From Sphingomonas sp. SUN019 (GTDB taxonomy: Bacteria; Pseudomonadota; Alphaproteobacteria; Sphingomonadales; Sphingomonadaceae), in assembly GCF_024758705.1 (NCBI RefSeq), contig NZ_CP096971.1, positions 2,757,501-2,821,500 on the forward strand: DNA of 64,000 bases, written 5' to 3'. Numbering within the stretch: position 1 is the stretch's first letter; each line of letters begins with the position of its first letter. Made by a program: the position numbers and the translations under genes. This document shows positions 34,117-43,388 of this stretch, in pieces. The notes beneath the pieces were generated by a model. It ran no database searches. It saw nothing but the letters and a program-made list of their open reading frames with translations, and had not been told where the DNA came from.

Positions 34117-35505
34117 CTATGCCGCCGCCGCGTTCGCCAGCCGTAAATCCTCCACGAACCGCTCAAACTCCTCCTCTGCCTGGGCCTTGTCGGGCAGTCG
34201 CAGCAGATAACTCGGGTGCACGGTGATCCACGCTTCGCTGCCACCATCCGGCAGTCGCAGCGCGCGGCCGCGTTCGCGCGAGATGGTCATTACCTTCCCG
34301 AACAGCGACCGTGCCGCGGTGGCGCCCAGCGCAACCGTCACTCTCGGGCGCAGCAGCATCCGTTCCTGTTCGATCCACCAGCGGCATGCCTCGATCTCGC
34401 CCGCGTCGGGCTTGGCGTGGATGCGGCGTTTGGCGCGCTGTTCGAACTTGAAATGCTTCACCGCGTTGGTGACATAGGCGTCGGCGCGGTCGATCCCGGC
34501 CTGCGCCAGAGCGCGGTCGAACACCTGACCCGCGGGGCCGACGAAGGGATGCCCCGCCAGATCCTCCTGATCGCCGGGCTGCTCGCCGACGAACATCAGC
34601 GATGCGGTGACGGGGCCTTCGCCGAACACCGTCTGCGTCGCGTGGCGGTGCAGGTGGCAGCGCGTGCAACCCATCGCCTCCTCGCGCAGCGCCTCCCACG
34701 CGATCTGCGCGTTGCCGCCGATCGCTCCTCGGGCTTTTTCGATCATGCCGCTCTCCCGCGCTTGCGCCGCCGCCAGCAAGCCCGGAACGAGCGCGGTTTC
34801 GGGCATATTCTTCCAGTACTTGCGCGGCATTTCCTTCAGCATCGCGCCGACCTTCACGCGCGCGGGATTGAAGATGCTGGCGTAATAGGTCTTCCAGACC
34901 TCCTCGACCGGATCGCCGTCCGGGGCGTCGGCCTTCGCCGCACCGGGGCCTTCGCTCAGCGCCGCGCCGTCCCAGTGGAGCGAAACCTCCGGCGTCAGGA
35001 TCGACCAGCTCATCGATGCGAAGCGATTGACGAAGAACGCGGCGTTGGCGCGGACGATATGGTGGTCGGGCTCAAACCACGCGACATAGCGCGTCGCGTC
35101 GTCCTCGGGCATTTCGCGAAAGCGCAGGAACGCGCGCATCTTGTGGATGTCGCGGCGGACGTTCTTCGCGAGGCCATCGAGGCGGCGGACGAGCGGATCG
35201 GCGCGGTCCTCCAGCAGTTTCGGCTGGCTCCGCAATCGCGCCAGCAGTGCATAGAGCAGCGCGAACCGCTCAGGGTCAGAATGCAGGATCGCATTGCGCG
35301 CGAGATCAAGGAAGGCGCGCGGAACAGACATCGCGCCGGGGGCGGGGGCTGGGACCGGATCGGCGGTGGCGGCGAACAGGTCGGTCGATTCCGCGCCGAC
35401 CTGCCACACCACATCCTCGGCCGGCACGTCGTCCGCGACCAGCCCGCGCGCCGCATCGCGCCACGCGTCGAAATCGTCCGGCGCGGGCAGCGTTACGACG
35501 CGCAT
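34117..35505 (-). CDS. DUF4130-UdgX fusion, uracil-DNA-binding glycosylase
   Basis: A 462-residue fusion. Residues 1-240 are the DUF4130 domain that partners radical SAM repair-type proteins (VVWQVGAESTDLFA, WFEPDHHIVRANAAFFVNRF, KYWKNMPE). Residues 270-462 are a family-4-like uracil-DNA glycosylase of the UdgX type: CxxC at Cys280/283 and Cys374 for the iron-sulfur cluster, GEQPGDQED at 307-315, and KRRIH at 359-363. In UdgX the His of this loop forms a covalent bond with the uracil site in DNA. I could not place a fourth cluster Cys. It is followed upstream by a hemerythrin gene and the matching radical SAM gene. Confidence 0.92.
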   Translation of the reverse strand: MRVVTLPAPDDFDAWRDAARGLVADDVPAEDVVWQVGAESTDLFAATADPVPAPAPGAMSVPRAFLDLARNAILHSDPERFALLYALLARLRSQPKLLEDRADPLVRRLDGLAKNVRRDIHKMRAFLRFREMPEDDATRYVAWFEPDHHIVRANAAFFVNRFASMSWSILTPEVSLHWDGAALSEGPGAAKADAPDGDPVEEVWKTYYASIFNPARVKVGAMLKEMPRKYWKNMPETALVPGLLAAAQARESGMIEKARGAIGGNAQIAWEALREEAMGCTRCHLHRHATQTVFGEGPVTASLMFVGEQPGDQEDLAGHPFVGPAGQVFDRALAQAGIDRADAYVTNAVKHFKFEQRAKRRIHAKPDAGEIEACRWWIEQERMLLRPRVTVALGATAARSLFGKVMTISRERGRALRLPDGGSEAWITVHPSYLLRLPDKAQAEEEFERFVEDLRLANAAAA

Positions 35506-35511
35506 CTGCGA

Positions 35512-35997
35512 TCAATCGCGCTCATCTGCCTCGGGTGGATTCGCCTCGGCGCGCTCCAGTTCCTTCGGCTTGCGGTCTTCGAACACCTTGGCGAGCTTCG
35601 CTTCCTCCGCATCGGACAGGCCATCGGCGGCGGCGGGGAACATCTCTTCCTCCTCCTCGTCGATATGATGTTCGTAACGGTGACGCATATCCTTGAACTT
35701 CGTCAGCCACGCGCCGGTCCCCATGTCGATCTCGGACAGCTCGCCGAGGAAATCGCCGATTTCCTTGTGCTCGCTGACCGAATGGACCGCGTCCTCACGC
35801 AGATCGGGTTTGCCCAGCATCGTCGCGTAGAGCGATTCCTCCTCCGCGGCGGCGTGCGCGGTCACTTCGGTGCGAAATTCGTCGAACAACGCGCGGCGAT
35901 CCGCGCTGTCGCCGGTCGTCTCGGCGAGTTTGGCGAGCAGATCGCGGTGGCGGTCGTGATCGGCCTTGAGGTCGGCGAAAATCCTGGCGTCGGCCAT
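35512..35997 (-). CDS. Hemerythrin-domain (HHE) protein
   Basis: A 161-residue four-helix-bundle protein of the HHE hemerythrin family, binding a di-iron centre and oxygen, nitric oxide or iron. Metal-ligand type residues: DLKADHDRHRDLLAKL, VTAHAAAEEESLYAT, SVSEHKEIGDFL and MRHRYEHHIDEEEEEMFP. The C-terminus is a charged tail. The ATG at 35997 has GGGAGAG upstream; an in-frame extension to 36027 does not. It lies six bases upstream of the UdgX fusion on the same strand and downstream of the radical SAM gene, so it may handle iron or oxidants for these Fe-S proteins; that is inference. Confidence 0.88.
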   Translation of the reverse strand: MADARIFADLKADHDRHRDLLAKLAETTGDSADRRALFDEFRTEVTAHAAAEEESLYATMLGKPDLREDAVHSVSEHKEIGDFLGELSEIDMGTGAWLTKFKDMRHRYEHHIDEEEEEMFPAAADGLSDAEEAKLAKVFEDRKPKELERAEANPPEADERD

Positions 35998-36065
35998 CGT
36001 GTCTCTCCCTGAATGTCCCACGCACAACCGGCCAATCGCCGCCTCGTTTCATCCGCGAATCATTC

Positions 36066-37313
36066 TCAGGCCGCAAACAGTTCGAGTTGCTGCTTCTTTG
36101 GAGTAACAAGCGGTTTCAGCTCGGCGCGATCGGACAGCGTGATCGGCCGCCAATCCGCGGCCACGATGAACGGCCGAACCTTCGCAACCGAAACGGTCAG
36201 CCGCGCGACATCCTCGAGCCGCAACCGCCGCCACCGGCGCGAGGCGATGATGTTGGCAACCGCTTTCACCCCCAGCCCCGGCACGCGCAGCAGCAGTTCG
36301 CGCGGCGCGCGGTTTACGTCGACCGGGAAGGACGCACGAAACTTCAACGCCCAAGCCAACTTTGGATCGATGTCGAGCGGAAGCATCCCCGTGGCGTCAT
36401 CGGCGGCGGCGACCACCTCGTGCGGCTGAAATTCATAGAAGCGCATCAGCCAATCGGATTGATACAGGCGATGTTCGCGCATCAGCGGCGGGCGTTGCAG
36501 CGGCAGGACGGCGGACGCGTCGGGGATCGGACTGAACGCGGAATAATAGACCCGGCGCAAGCCGAACTTGCCGTACAGCGACGACGCTTTCCGGACGATA
36601 TCGCCGTCGGTCGCTGCGTCCGCGCCGACGATCATCTGCGTCGACTGTCCCGCGGGCGCGAAGCGTGGCGCGGACTTGAAGCGTTTGCGCGCGTCGCCCG
36701 TATCGACGATCGCAGTCTTCATTTCCTTCATCGCAGTCTCGATCCGGCCCGCGGATTTCTCGGGCGCGAGCCGCGTCAGTCCCTGTTCGGTCGGCAGCTC
36801 GACATTGATCGACACGCGGTCAGCAAACATTCCGGCCTGATGGACCAGTTCGGGGTCGGCGTCCGGGATCGTCTTCAGATGAATGTAGCCGCGGAAATGA
36901 TGATCCTCGCGCAGCGACCGCGCGACCTCGACGATCTGCTCCATCGTATAATTCGACGATCCGATGATCCCCGACGACAGGAACAGTCCCTCGATATAAT
37001 TGCGTTTGTAGAAGGCGATCGTCAAATCGACGACTTCCTTCGCGGTGAACCGCGCGCGGCGAACGTTCGATGACTTGCGGTTGATGCAGTAATGGCAGTC
37101 GAAGATGCAGCTGTTCGTCAGCAATATCTTCAGCAGGCTGATGCAGCGGCCATCGGGGGCATAGGCGTGGCAGATGCCCATTCCCTCGGTCGAGCCCAGC
37201 CCCTTTCCGTCGCGGCTGTTGCGCTTGGCGGTGCCCGACGACGCGCACGACGCATCGTATTTCGCGGCGTCGGCGAGGATTTCCAGCTTTTGTCGGACAT
37301 CGAGCTGCGCCAT
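36066..37313 (-). CDS. Putative DNA modification/repair radical SAM protein
   Basis: A 415-residue radical SAM enzyme of the family that co-occurs with UdgX/DUF4130. The cluster motif C-x3-C-x2-C is Cys69-Cys73-Cys76 (CIFDCHYC), after a conserved ICHAYAPDGRCISLLKIL. The barrel continues with GLFLSSGIIGSS and RVSINVELPTEQGL; the C-terminus holds a helix-hairpin-helix (LLLRVPGLGVKAVANII) that would bind DNA. The reaction is unknown. The ATG at 37313 gives the normal N-terminus (MAQLDVRQKLEILADAAKYD); upstream in-frame codons are antisense to the next gene. It heads the three-gene group running to the UdgX fusion. Confidence 0.92.
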   Translation of the reverse strand: MAQLDVRQKLEILADAAKYDASCASSGTAKRNSRDGKGLGSTEGMGICHAYAPDGRCISLLKILLTNSCIFDCHYCINRKSSNVRRARFTAKEVVDLTIAFYKRNYIEGLFLSSGIIGSSNYTMEQIVEVARSLREDHHFRGYIHLKTIPDADPELVHQAGMFADRVSINVELPTEQGLTRLAPEKSAGRIETAMKEMKTAIVDTGDARKRFKSAPRFAPAGQSTQMIVGADAATDGDIVRKASSLYGKFGLRRVYYSAFSPIPDASAVLPLQRPPLMREHRLYQSDWLMRFYEFQPHEVVAAADDATGMLPLDIDPKLAWALKFRASFPVDVNRAPRELLLRVPGLGVKAVANIIASRRWRRLRLEDVARLTVSVAKVRPFIVAADWRPITLSDRAELKPLVTPKKQQLELFAA

Positions 37314-37379
37314 CCGTTTGCTATATGTTCTAATCCGCGCGCTGTCGACGCTGTCATTTTCCCGCGCTAACCCAAGGCA

Positions 37380-38603
37380 ATGCGAAACCTGATCGCCGCG
37401 CGCGCCGGACCGTACATTCTGCTCGCGCTCACCTGCGCGCTTGGCTGGGCGTTCAAGGCGCATTGCGGGGCGTCCTGGACCGCGTCGATCCAATACACGA
37501 CTGGCTGCTACAGTGACGCGGTGCCGTTCTGGGGTCTGCGTGGCGTGGCGGCGGGGCAGGTGCCATATCTCCAGGCGCGGATGGAATATCCGGTGCTGAC
37601 GGGCGCGCTGATCTGGATCGAGGGATTCGTCGCGCGGACGATCGGCGGGGAAAATGCCGATGCGCTCGATTTCCTGAGCGTCGTTGCGGCGGTGAACGCG
37701 GCGCTGGCGTTCGTCGTGTTGTGGATGTTCGAGCGCGCCGGGGTCGATCGGGCGCGGCTGTATGCGTGGGCGGGCGCGCCGGCGCTGGTCCTGTATTTGG
37801 GACATAACTGGGATATGCTGGCGGTGGCTTTCGCGGTCGCGGCGTTGCTGGCGGCGAAGCGTGACCAAGCGGTACGCGCAACCGCGCTTGCGGCGCTAGG
37901 GGCGGCGGCGAAGCTGTTCCCGGTGTTGATGCTGCCGCTCCTCGGCCTTGGCGCGTTGTTCCGCAGGGGCGGGGTCATATGCGCGGCGACGCTGGTTTCT
38001 GTCGCGATCGTCGCATGGGGCGCGGTGAACCTGCCGATCGCGCTGGCGGCGTTCGAGAATTGGCGCGAGTTCTATGTGTTTTCGCAAGGCCGCAGCGGCA
38101 CCGCGGCGTCGGTGTGGGAGATCATGGGCGTGCGCAGCTGGTGGATCACCGACGTGCCGACACGCAATTTCTGGTCGTTTGCGATCTTCGCGGGAGGAGC
38201 GGCGGCGATCGTCGCGGGCGGATGGCTACGGCATGGAGCGCGGCCGTGGCTGCTGTTCACCCCGGTGCTGGCGTGGTTCCTGCTGACCAATAAGGTCTAT
38301 TCGCCGCAATTCGACCTGTGGCTGTTTCCGTTCCTGCTGCTGACCAGTCGGCGGCTGTGGCCGGTCGCATGGTTCGCGATCGGCGACATCGCCGCCTATT
38401 TCGCCGAGTTCTGGATGTTTGCAGGGATGGAGGGCGCGTGGCCCGCCGCTACGCCGGCGCATATCGCGATCGCCGCGGCGTTCCGGGGCGCCGCGATGCT
38501 GTGGATCACCGGATCGGCCATGTTCGAGTCCGCGCCCGACTGGCTCACTCCGCCGCCAGCAACCGTTCCGCCCCGCCAAGATCGACCGATACCAGCCGAC
38601 TGA
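37380..38603 (+). CDS. GT87-like polyprenyl-sugar glycosyltransferase, multi-pass membrane
   Basis: A 407-residue membrane protein with about ten hydrophobic helices. The motif RMEYPVLTGALIWIEG and the later LLTNKVYSPQFDLWLFPFLL are typical of glycosyltransferase family 87 (DUF2029), which use polyprenyl-phosphate mannose or arabinose donors on the periplasmic side. A specific sugar is not claimed. The gene is divergent from the radical SAM gene (66 bases between) and convergent with smc; its last 59 bases overlap the end of smc. The Pro-rich C-terminal tail lies in that overlap. Confidence 0.65.
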   Translation: MRNLIAARAGPYILLALTCALGWAFKAHCGASWTASIQYTTGCYSDAVPFWGLRGVAAGQVPYLQARMEYPVLTGALIWIEGFVARTIGGENADALDFLSVVAAVNAALAFVVLWMFERAGVDRARLYAWAGAPALVLYLGHNWDMLAVAFAVAALLAAKRDQAVRATALAALGAAAKLFPVLMLPLLGLGALFRRGGVICAATLVSVAIVAWGAVNLPIALAAFENWREFYVFSQGRSGTAASVWEIMGVRSWWITDVPTRNFWSFAIFAGGAAAIVAGGWLRHGARPWLLFTPVLAWFLLTNKVYSPQFDLWLFPFLLLTSRRLWPVAWFAIGDIAAYFAEFWMFAGMEGAWPAATPAHIAIAAAFRGAAMLWITGSAMFESAPDWLTPPPATVPPRQDRPIPAD

Positions 38604-41600
38604 CGCCCTTCTCGATCATCGTGACGCCGAACAGCCGATGCATCCGGCTCATCGTCACGGCATTGTGCGTGACGATCAGATAGCGCGTCTGCGTTTCCTC
38701 GGTCATCCGGTCGAGCAGGTCGCAGAAGCGTTCGATGTTGGCGTCGTCCAGCGGCGCATCGACCTCGTCCAGCACGCAGATCGGCGCGGGGTTGGTCAGG
38801 AATAGCCCGAAGATCAGCGCGACCGCGGTCAGCGCCTGTTCGCCGCCGGACAACAGAGTCAGCGATTGCAACCTTTTGCCCGGCGGCTGCGCCATGATTT
38901 CCAGCCCCGCCTCCAGCGGGTCATCCGAATCGATCAGTTCCAAATGCGCCTGCCCGCCGTCGAACAGCGTCGTGAACAGGCGCCGGAAATGCCCGTCGAC
39001 CGCCTGAAACGCGGCGAGCAGACGCTGACGACCCTCGCGATTGAGCGTCCCGATCGAGCCGCGCAGGCGGTTCACGGCCTGTCCCAGTTCGTCGCGCTCG
39101 GCGGCGTTGCCGAGGCTGGCGGCGTCGAGTTCGGCCAGTTCCTGTTCGGCGACCAGATTCACCGGCCCGATGCGGTCACGGTCGAGCGAGAGTCTCTCGT
39201 GCGCGGATGATTCTTCCTGCGGAGTCCGGATCGTCTCGACGGTAAAGCCGATCTTTTCGGGCAGCACCGGGGCGGGACATTCGAAGCGTTCGCCCGAGAC
39301 GCGGCCCATCTCGACCCGGCGCAATTCCTGGTTCTCCGCGCGCGCGACCGCTCCGGCGCGCGCCTCCCGCGCTGCGGCGAGCGTTTCGCCGGTTGCGCGT
39401 GCGGTGTCCTCGGTGTGGCGCAACGCCGCTTCGGCCGCGCGCTCGGCAGCCGCCAGCGTGTCGGCGGAGGCACGTGCGGAGTTGTGATCCACCGACAGCG
39501 TCGCAATTTCCTCATCAAGCGCAGCGGGACGATCGCTGAGCGCGTCGCGATCGCGCGCGATCTCCGCCTCGCGCTTCGCCATGTCGGCGATCCGTCGCGC
39601 CGCATCGCCTGCGCGGGTGCGCCAGCCCTTGGTTTCGGCCTGCGCCGCTGCGAGCCGCTGGCGCGCGTCGCTGTCGGCGCGATCGGCCGCCGCGCGTGCC
39701 GCGCGTGCATCGCCGACCGCTGCGCGCGCCGCTGCGGCATCGTGTTGCAGCGTGGCGACCAGCCCCGCGGTGGCGCTGGTGTCGGGCAGCGCGGCCATCG
39801 CGCGCTCGGCCTGGGCGAAGTCGGCGGCAGCCTCTTCGCGCTCGGCGGCGGTGCGCGCCGCGCGGGCGTCTAAATCGGCGCGCTGTCCTGTCAGCCGTTC
39901 GATCTGTGCTGCGGCACGGTCGGCGCGAGCGCGGGCGTCTCGCGCTGTTGTTTCGGCGCGGGACAGCGACTCGCGGGCTGCGCGGGCATCGGCGCGCGCC
40001 GCGGTTATCGCCTGTTCGGCGGTGCCCAGCGTATCGTCCGCATCGGCTGCCGCGCCGCGTGCCGCGGGGAGTGCTGCCTCGATCGCTGTCAGGCGGTTGA
40101 GCCGTTCCAGCCGCTCGGCCGCTGCAGCGCCACTGCTTTTGGCGATCAGCCCGTCCCACCGGCGCAGATAGCCCGTGCGGGTGACGAGACGCTGGCCGGG
40201 GATGAGCGCGCGGTCGTCGTCGGTATCGACGACGATGATGTGGGCGAGGCGCGCGGCGAGCAGGTCCGGGGCGGTTACGTGAGAGGCGAGAGAATCTGCG
40301 CGCCCCGGCGTCGTCGTCGCGCTTGTCTTGCTCCAATGGCTCTCGGCAGCCGGGTCCAGCCCCACCTCCAGATCGTCCCCCAGCGCCGCGGCGAGCGCGC
40401 GTTCGTAGCCGGGCGCGGCGCGGACGTGATCGAGCAGCCGGTCGCGGCCGGTGCGTTGCGTCGCGCGGGTCAGCGCGGCGGCTTCGCTATCGAGTGCGGC
40501 GAGGTCTGCGCGCGCGGTGGCGCGCTTTGCCTGCGCGGCGTCACGCGCGACGATCGCGTCGCGTTCGGCCGCTTCGGCGCTGGTTTGCGCGGTTCGTGCG
40601 GCTTCACCCTCCGCGGTCGCCGCTGCCAAAGTGGCGGTGGCGTCCGCGCGCGCGGCCTCCAGCGGTGCGGCGTCGCCCAGCGCCGCCGCCTGTGCCGCGA
40701 CCGCGGCCACGTCGCGCGCCGCCCGGTCGAGTCGTGCGCGCGCCGCGGATAAAGCAGCGTGCGCGACGCGGGCGTCGGCCGACTCGCTGGCCTGCCGTGA
40801 CAGCCCCTGCGCCAGCGCGACCTCGGCATCGCGCGCGCTGCGTTCCGCATCCGCCAACGCGGCGTCGAGCGATGGCAGACGGGCGGCGGTCTCGGTCAGC
40901 GACGCCTCCAGCGCCCTTGCCTCCGCCGCCAGTCGCGCCAGCGCCTCGGCCGCGTCATGGGCCAGCGCGCCTTCGCGGTCGCGATCGGCGACGATCCGCG
41001 CGGCCTGTTCGCCAAGATCGGCCAGCCGCCGTTCGGCCGCAACCTTTTCGCTGCGCAGTCCGGCCAGCCGGTGCCCCGCCTCGCTCGCCCGGTCGCGCGC
41101 GGCCTGCGCCGCGGCGCGCGCCTCGGCCAGCGTTTCGGTCGCCTGCGCCTGATACGCCGCCGCGGCGCGCTGCGCCTCCGCCGCGGCCGCTACCGCGGTC
41201 TCCGCCGCCGCCGCCTCGGCCTTTGCGACATCCGCCGCCGCCGCGGCATCGCGCCAGCGCGCGAAGATCATCCGCGCCTCGGCCGTGCGGATCTCGCCCG
41301 ACAACAGCCGATAGCGTTCGGCCTGCCGCGCCTGCCGCTTCAACGCCGCGGCGCGCGCCTGCTGGTCGGCGATCACCTCGTCGAGCCGTAGCAAATTCGC
41401 CTCGGTCGCGCGCAGTTTCTGCTCGGCGTCCTTGCGGCGGACGTGGAGCCCAGCGATTCCCGCCGCTTCCTCCAGCATCGCGCGGCGGTCGGCGGGCTTG
41501 GCGGCGATCACCGCGCTGATCCGGCCCTGACTGACCAGCGCCGGGCTATGCGCGCCGGTCGCGGCGTCGGCGAACAGCAATGCGACGTCCTTCGCACGCA

Positions 41601-41934
41601 CGTCGCGCCCGTCGATCCGGTAGGCCGATCCCGCACCGCGCTCGATCCGGCGCACGACTTCCGATTCCTCGCCGTCGATCTCGGCCAGCATCGACACTTC
41701 GGCGAAATCGCGCGCCGGCCGCGTCGCGGTGCCGGCGAAGATCACGTCCTCCATTCCCGCGCCGCGCAGCGACTTCGCGCTGTTCTCGCCCATCGTCCAG
41801 CGCAGCGCCTCGAGCAGGTTCGATTTGCCGCAGCCGTTCGGCCCGACGACGCCGGTCAGGCCCGGTTCGATCCGCAGATCGGCCGGGTCGACGAAGCTCT
41901 TGAACCCCGTAAGCCGGAGCCGCTTGATCTGCAT
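38545..41934 (-). CDS. smc: Chromosome segregation protein SMC
   Basis: ABC-type ATPase of 1129 residues that compacts and segregates chromosomes with ScpA/ScpB. Walker A VVGPNGCGKSNLLEALRW near the N-terminus, two very Ala-rich coiled-coil arms, the hinge at about residues 480-590 (RAAPGYERALAAALGDDLEV, HIIVVDTDDDRALIPGQRL), the signature LTLLSGGEQALTAVALIF and Walker B PICVLDEVDAPLDDANIERF. It is the last gene of a minus-strand operon with a DUF721 protein and two Dsb proteins; 28 bases separate it from the Dsb lipoprotein. Its end overlaps the convergent GT87-like gene. Confidence 0.97.
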   Translation of the reverse strand: MQIKRLRLTGFKSFVDPADLRIEPGLTGVVGPNGCGKSNLLEALRWTMGENSAKSLRGAGMEDVIFAGTATRPARDFAEVSMLAEIDGEESEVVRRIERGAGSAYRIDGRDVRAKDVALLFADAATGAHSPALVSQGRISAVIAAKPADRRAMLEEAAGIAGLHVRRKDAEQKLRATEANLLRLDEVIADQQARAAALKRQARQAERYRLLSGEIRTAEARMIFARWRDAAAAADVAKAEAAAAETAVAAAAEAQRAAAAYQAQATETLAEARAAAQAARDRASEAGHRLAGLRSEKVAAERRLADLGEQAARIVADRDREGALAHDAAEALARLAAEARALEASLTETAARLPSLDAALADAERSARDAEVALAQGLSRQASESADARVAHAALSAARARLDRAARDVAAVAAQAAALGDAAPLEAARADATATLAAATAEGEAARTAQTSAEAAERDAIVARDAAQAKRATARADLAALDSEAAALTRATQRTGRDRLLDHVRAAPGYERALAAALGDDLEVGLDPAAESHWSKTSATTTPGRADSLASHVTAPDLLAARLAHIIVVDTDDDRALIPGQRLVTRTGYLRRWDGLIAKSSGAAAAERLERLNRLTAIEAALPAARGAAADADDTLGTAEQAITAARADARAARESLSRAETTARDARARADRAAAQIERLTGQRADLDARAARTAAEREEAAADFAQAERAMAALPDTSATAGLVATLQHDAAAARAAVGDARAARAAADRADSDARQRLAAAQAETKGWRTRAGDAARRIADMAKREAEIARDRDALSDRPAALDEEIATLSVDHNSARASADTLAAAERAAEAALRHTEDTARATGETLAAAREARAGAVARAENQELRRVEMGRVSGERFECPAPVLPEKIGFTVETIRTPQEESSAHERLSLDRDRIGPVNLVAEQELAELDAASLGNAAERDELGQAVNRLRGSIGTLNREGRQRLLAAFQAVDGHFRRLFTTLFDGGQAHLELIDSDDPLEAGLEIMAQPPGKRLQSLTLLSGGEQALTAVALIFGLFLTNPAPICVLDEVDAPLDDANIERFCDLLDRMTEETQTRYLIVTHNAVTMSRMHRLFGVTMIEKGVSRLVSVDLGGAERLLAAE

Positions 41935-41962
41935 CGCGCGCCCCCCGACGCCCGACCTGCCG

Positions 41963-42694
41963 TCAGGCGCCCGCGTTCTTCAGCGCGGACTCCACCTGCG
42001 GCCACGTCGCCACGTCCAGCTTCTTGCCGTTCAGGATGAAGGTCGGCGTGCCGGTCACGTCCTTTTCCTTCATCGCGACCTCGCTGACCTTCGCCAGCGC
42101 CTCGATCTTCTTCGGGTCGGTCAGGCACTGCCGCGCCTGCGCCTCGGTCAGCCCGCGCTGCTTCACGAAATCCACATAGCCGAGATAATCGACCCAGGCA
42201 GTCGCCTGTTGCGCCGGAGTCAGCGACTGCAGCCGCTGCTGGAAATCGTTCGGCACGGTCTCCAGCTTGGTCAGGAATTGCGGCTGTTCAACGAACATCT
42301 GTTCCAGAATGCCGAAGAATGGCCCTTCGCCCGCGCATTGTCCGAGCAGCGCGACGCCGAGGTCCGGCGCGTGGACCAGGAAATCGCGGAATTCGTACGA
42401 AACCTTGCCGCTCTTGATGTAATTCTCCTCCAGCGGCCGCGTCGCATTCTGGCCGAACGCGCCGCAGGTGGGGCAGGTGCGCGATCCGTATTCGACCAGC
42501 TTCAGCGATGCGTTCGGGTTGCCCATCACATACCCGCCATCCGCCGTCTTCGACACCGTCTGCGTCCAATCCTGCCCGGCGGGCGCGGCGACTGCGGCGA
42601 CCGAACCGGCGGGCGCGCTGGTGTTGCCCGCGCCATCGCCACACGCGGTGAGTGCGGCGAGAGCGAGAAGCGGGGCGGCGAAACGGAACGTCAT
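41963..42694 (-). CDS. DsbA-family thioredoxin-fold lipoprotein
   Basis: A 243-residue periplasmic thiol oxidoreductase. Lipobox LTAC with Cys18 as lipid anchor, a flexible Ala/Gly linker, then a DsbA/DsbG-type thioredoxin domain with the redox pair CPTC (Cys74, Cys77) in EYGSRTCPTCGAF, a helical insertion, and the cis-Pro loop GTPTFILNG. It could oxidise or isomerise disulfides at the inner membrane surface. It is the paralogue of the gene 22 bases upstream, which has CPHC instead, so the two may differ in redox role. Both probably depend on DsbB at 29.4 kb. Confidence 0.88.
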   Translation of the reverse strand: MTFRFAAPLLALAALTACGDGAGNTSAPAGSVAAVAAPAGQDWTQTVSKTADGGYVMGNPNASLKLVEYGSRTCPTCGAFGQNATRPLEENYIKSGKVSYEFRDFLVHAPDLGVALLGQCAGEGPFFGILEQMFVEQPQFLTKLETVPNDFQQRLQSLTPAQQATAWVDYLGYVDFVKQRGLTEAQARQCLTDPKKIEALAKVSEVAMKEKDVTGTPTFILNGKKLDVATWPQVESALKNAGA

Positions 42695-42716
42695 ACTGTT
42701 ACTCCAGGGGACAGGA

Positions 42717-43388
42717 TTATTTGGCGCCGGCAGCGCGCAGCATCGGTTCGAGCTTCGCCCAGTCGGTGTTCTCGATCAGCTTTCCGTCCAGTTCGAACGA
42801 CGGCGTGCCCTTGATCTTGCCGCTCATCGCCTGCGCCACGTCCAGCGTTTTCTGGACCGTCGCCGGGTTGGCGAGGCACGCGCGGACCCCCGCATCGGTC
42901 ATGCCCGACGCCTTGGCGATATCGCTGAGGCCCGCGCCATCGGCCAGCGCGCGATACTGGTCGGCGACCGGATAGGTCGAAATCCGCTGCGCATTGGCAG
43001 AGTCGAAATTCACCGCGCGATCGAGCCAGGTCGATTGCTGGGCGAAAAATGCGTCGTGCAGCTTCGGAAAGACAGCGGATCCCGAACAGCGCGCGAGCGT
43101 CGCGGCGACGAGGTCGTATTTATCGTGGACAGAGCTACGGATCTCGACGCTGGTCGAACCCGAGGCGACGAACTTGCCCTTCAGCGTGGCGGCCGAGTCG
43201 GCGGCGAAATGGCCGCAATGCGGGCAGGTGTAGCTGACGTATTCGATCAGTTTCACGCGCGCCTTTGGGTTGCCGATGACGTAGCTGCCCTGCGGCGCTG
43301 GCGTGGCGACGCTTGTCCACGGCCGCGGCGTCGCGGCGGCGAGCGGGATGGCGATGGCGAGGGATACGGCCGCGAGGAGACGCTTCAT
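42717..43388 (-). CDS. DsbA-family thiol oxidoreductase
   Basis: A 223-residue periplasmic DsbA-like protein. Signal peptide MKRLLAAVSLAIAIPLAAAT (about residues 1-20), thioredoxin domain with the DsbA-type redox pair CPHC (Cys55, Cys58) in EYVSYTCPHCGHF, the helical insertion (ARCSGSAVFPKLHDAFFAQQ), and the cis-Pro loop KGTPSFELDG. The ATG overlaps the stop of the DUF721 gene by four bases (ATGA). The CPHC dipeptide suggests a strong oxidant, in contrast to CPTC in the downstream paralogue. Confidence 0.9.
   Translation of the reverse strand: MKRLLAAVSLAIAIPLAAATPRPWTSVATPAPQGSYVIGNPKARVKLIEYVSYTCPHCGHFAADSAATLKGKFVASGSTSVEIRSSVHDKYDLVAATLARCSGSAVFPKLHDAFFAQQSTWLDRAVNFDSANAQRISTYPVADQYRALADGAGLSDIAKASGMTDAGVRACLANPATVQKTLDVAQAMSGKIKGTPSFELDGKLIENTDWAKLEPMLRAAGAK

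Noticed and set aside
37380-38603. GT87-like gene as part of the DNA-repair group
   Set aside because: It is divergent from the radical SAM gene and has only membrane glycosyltransferase features.
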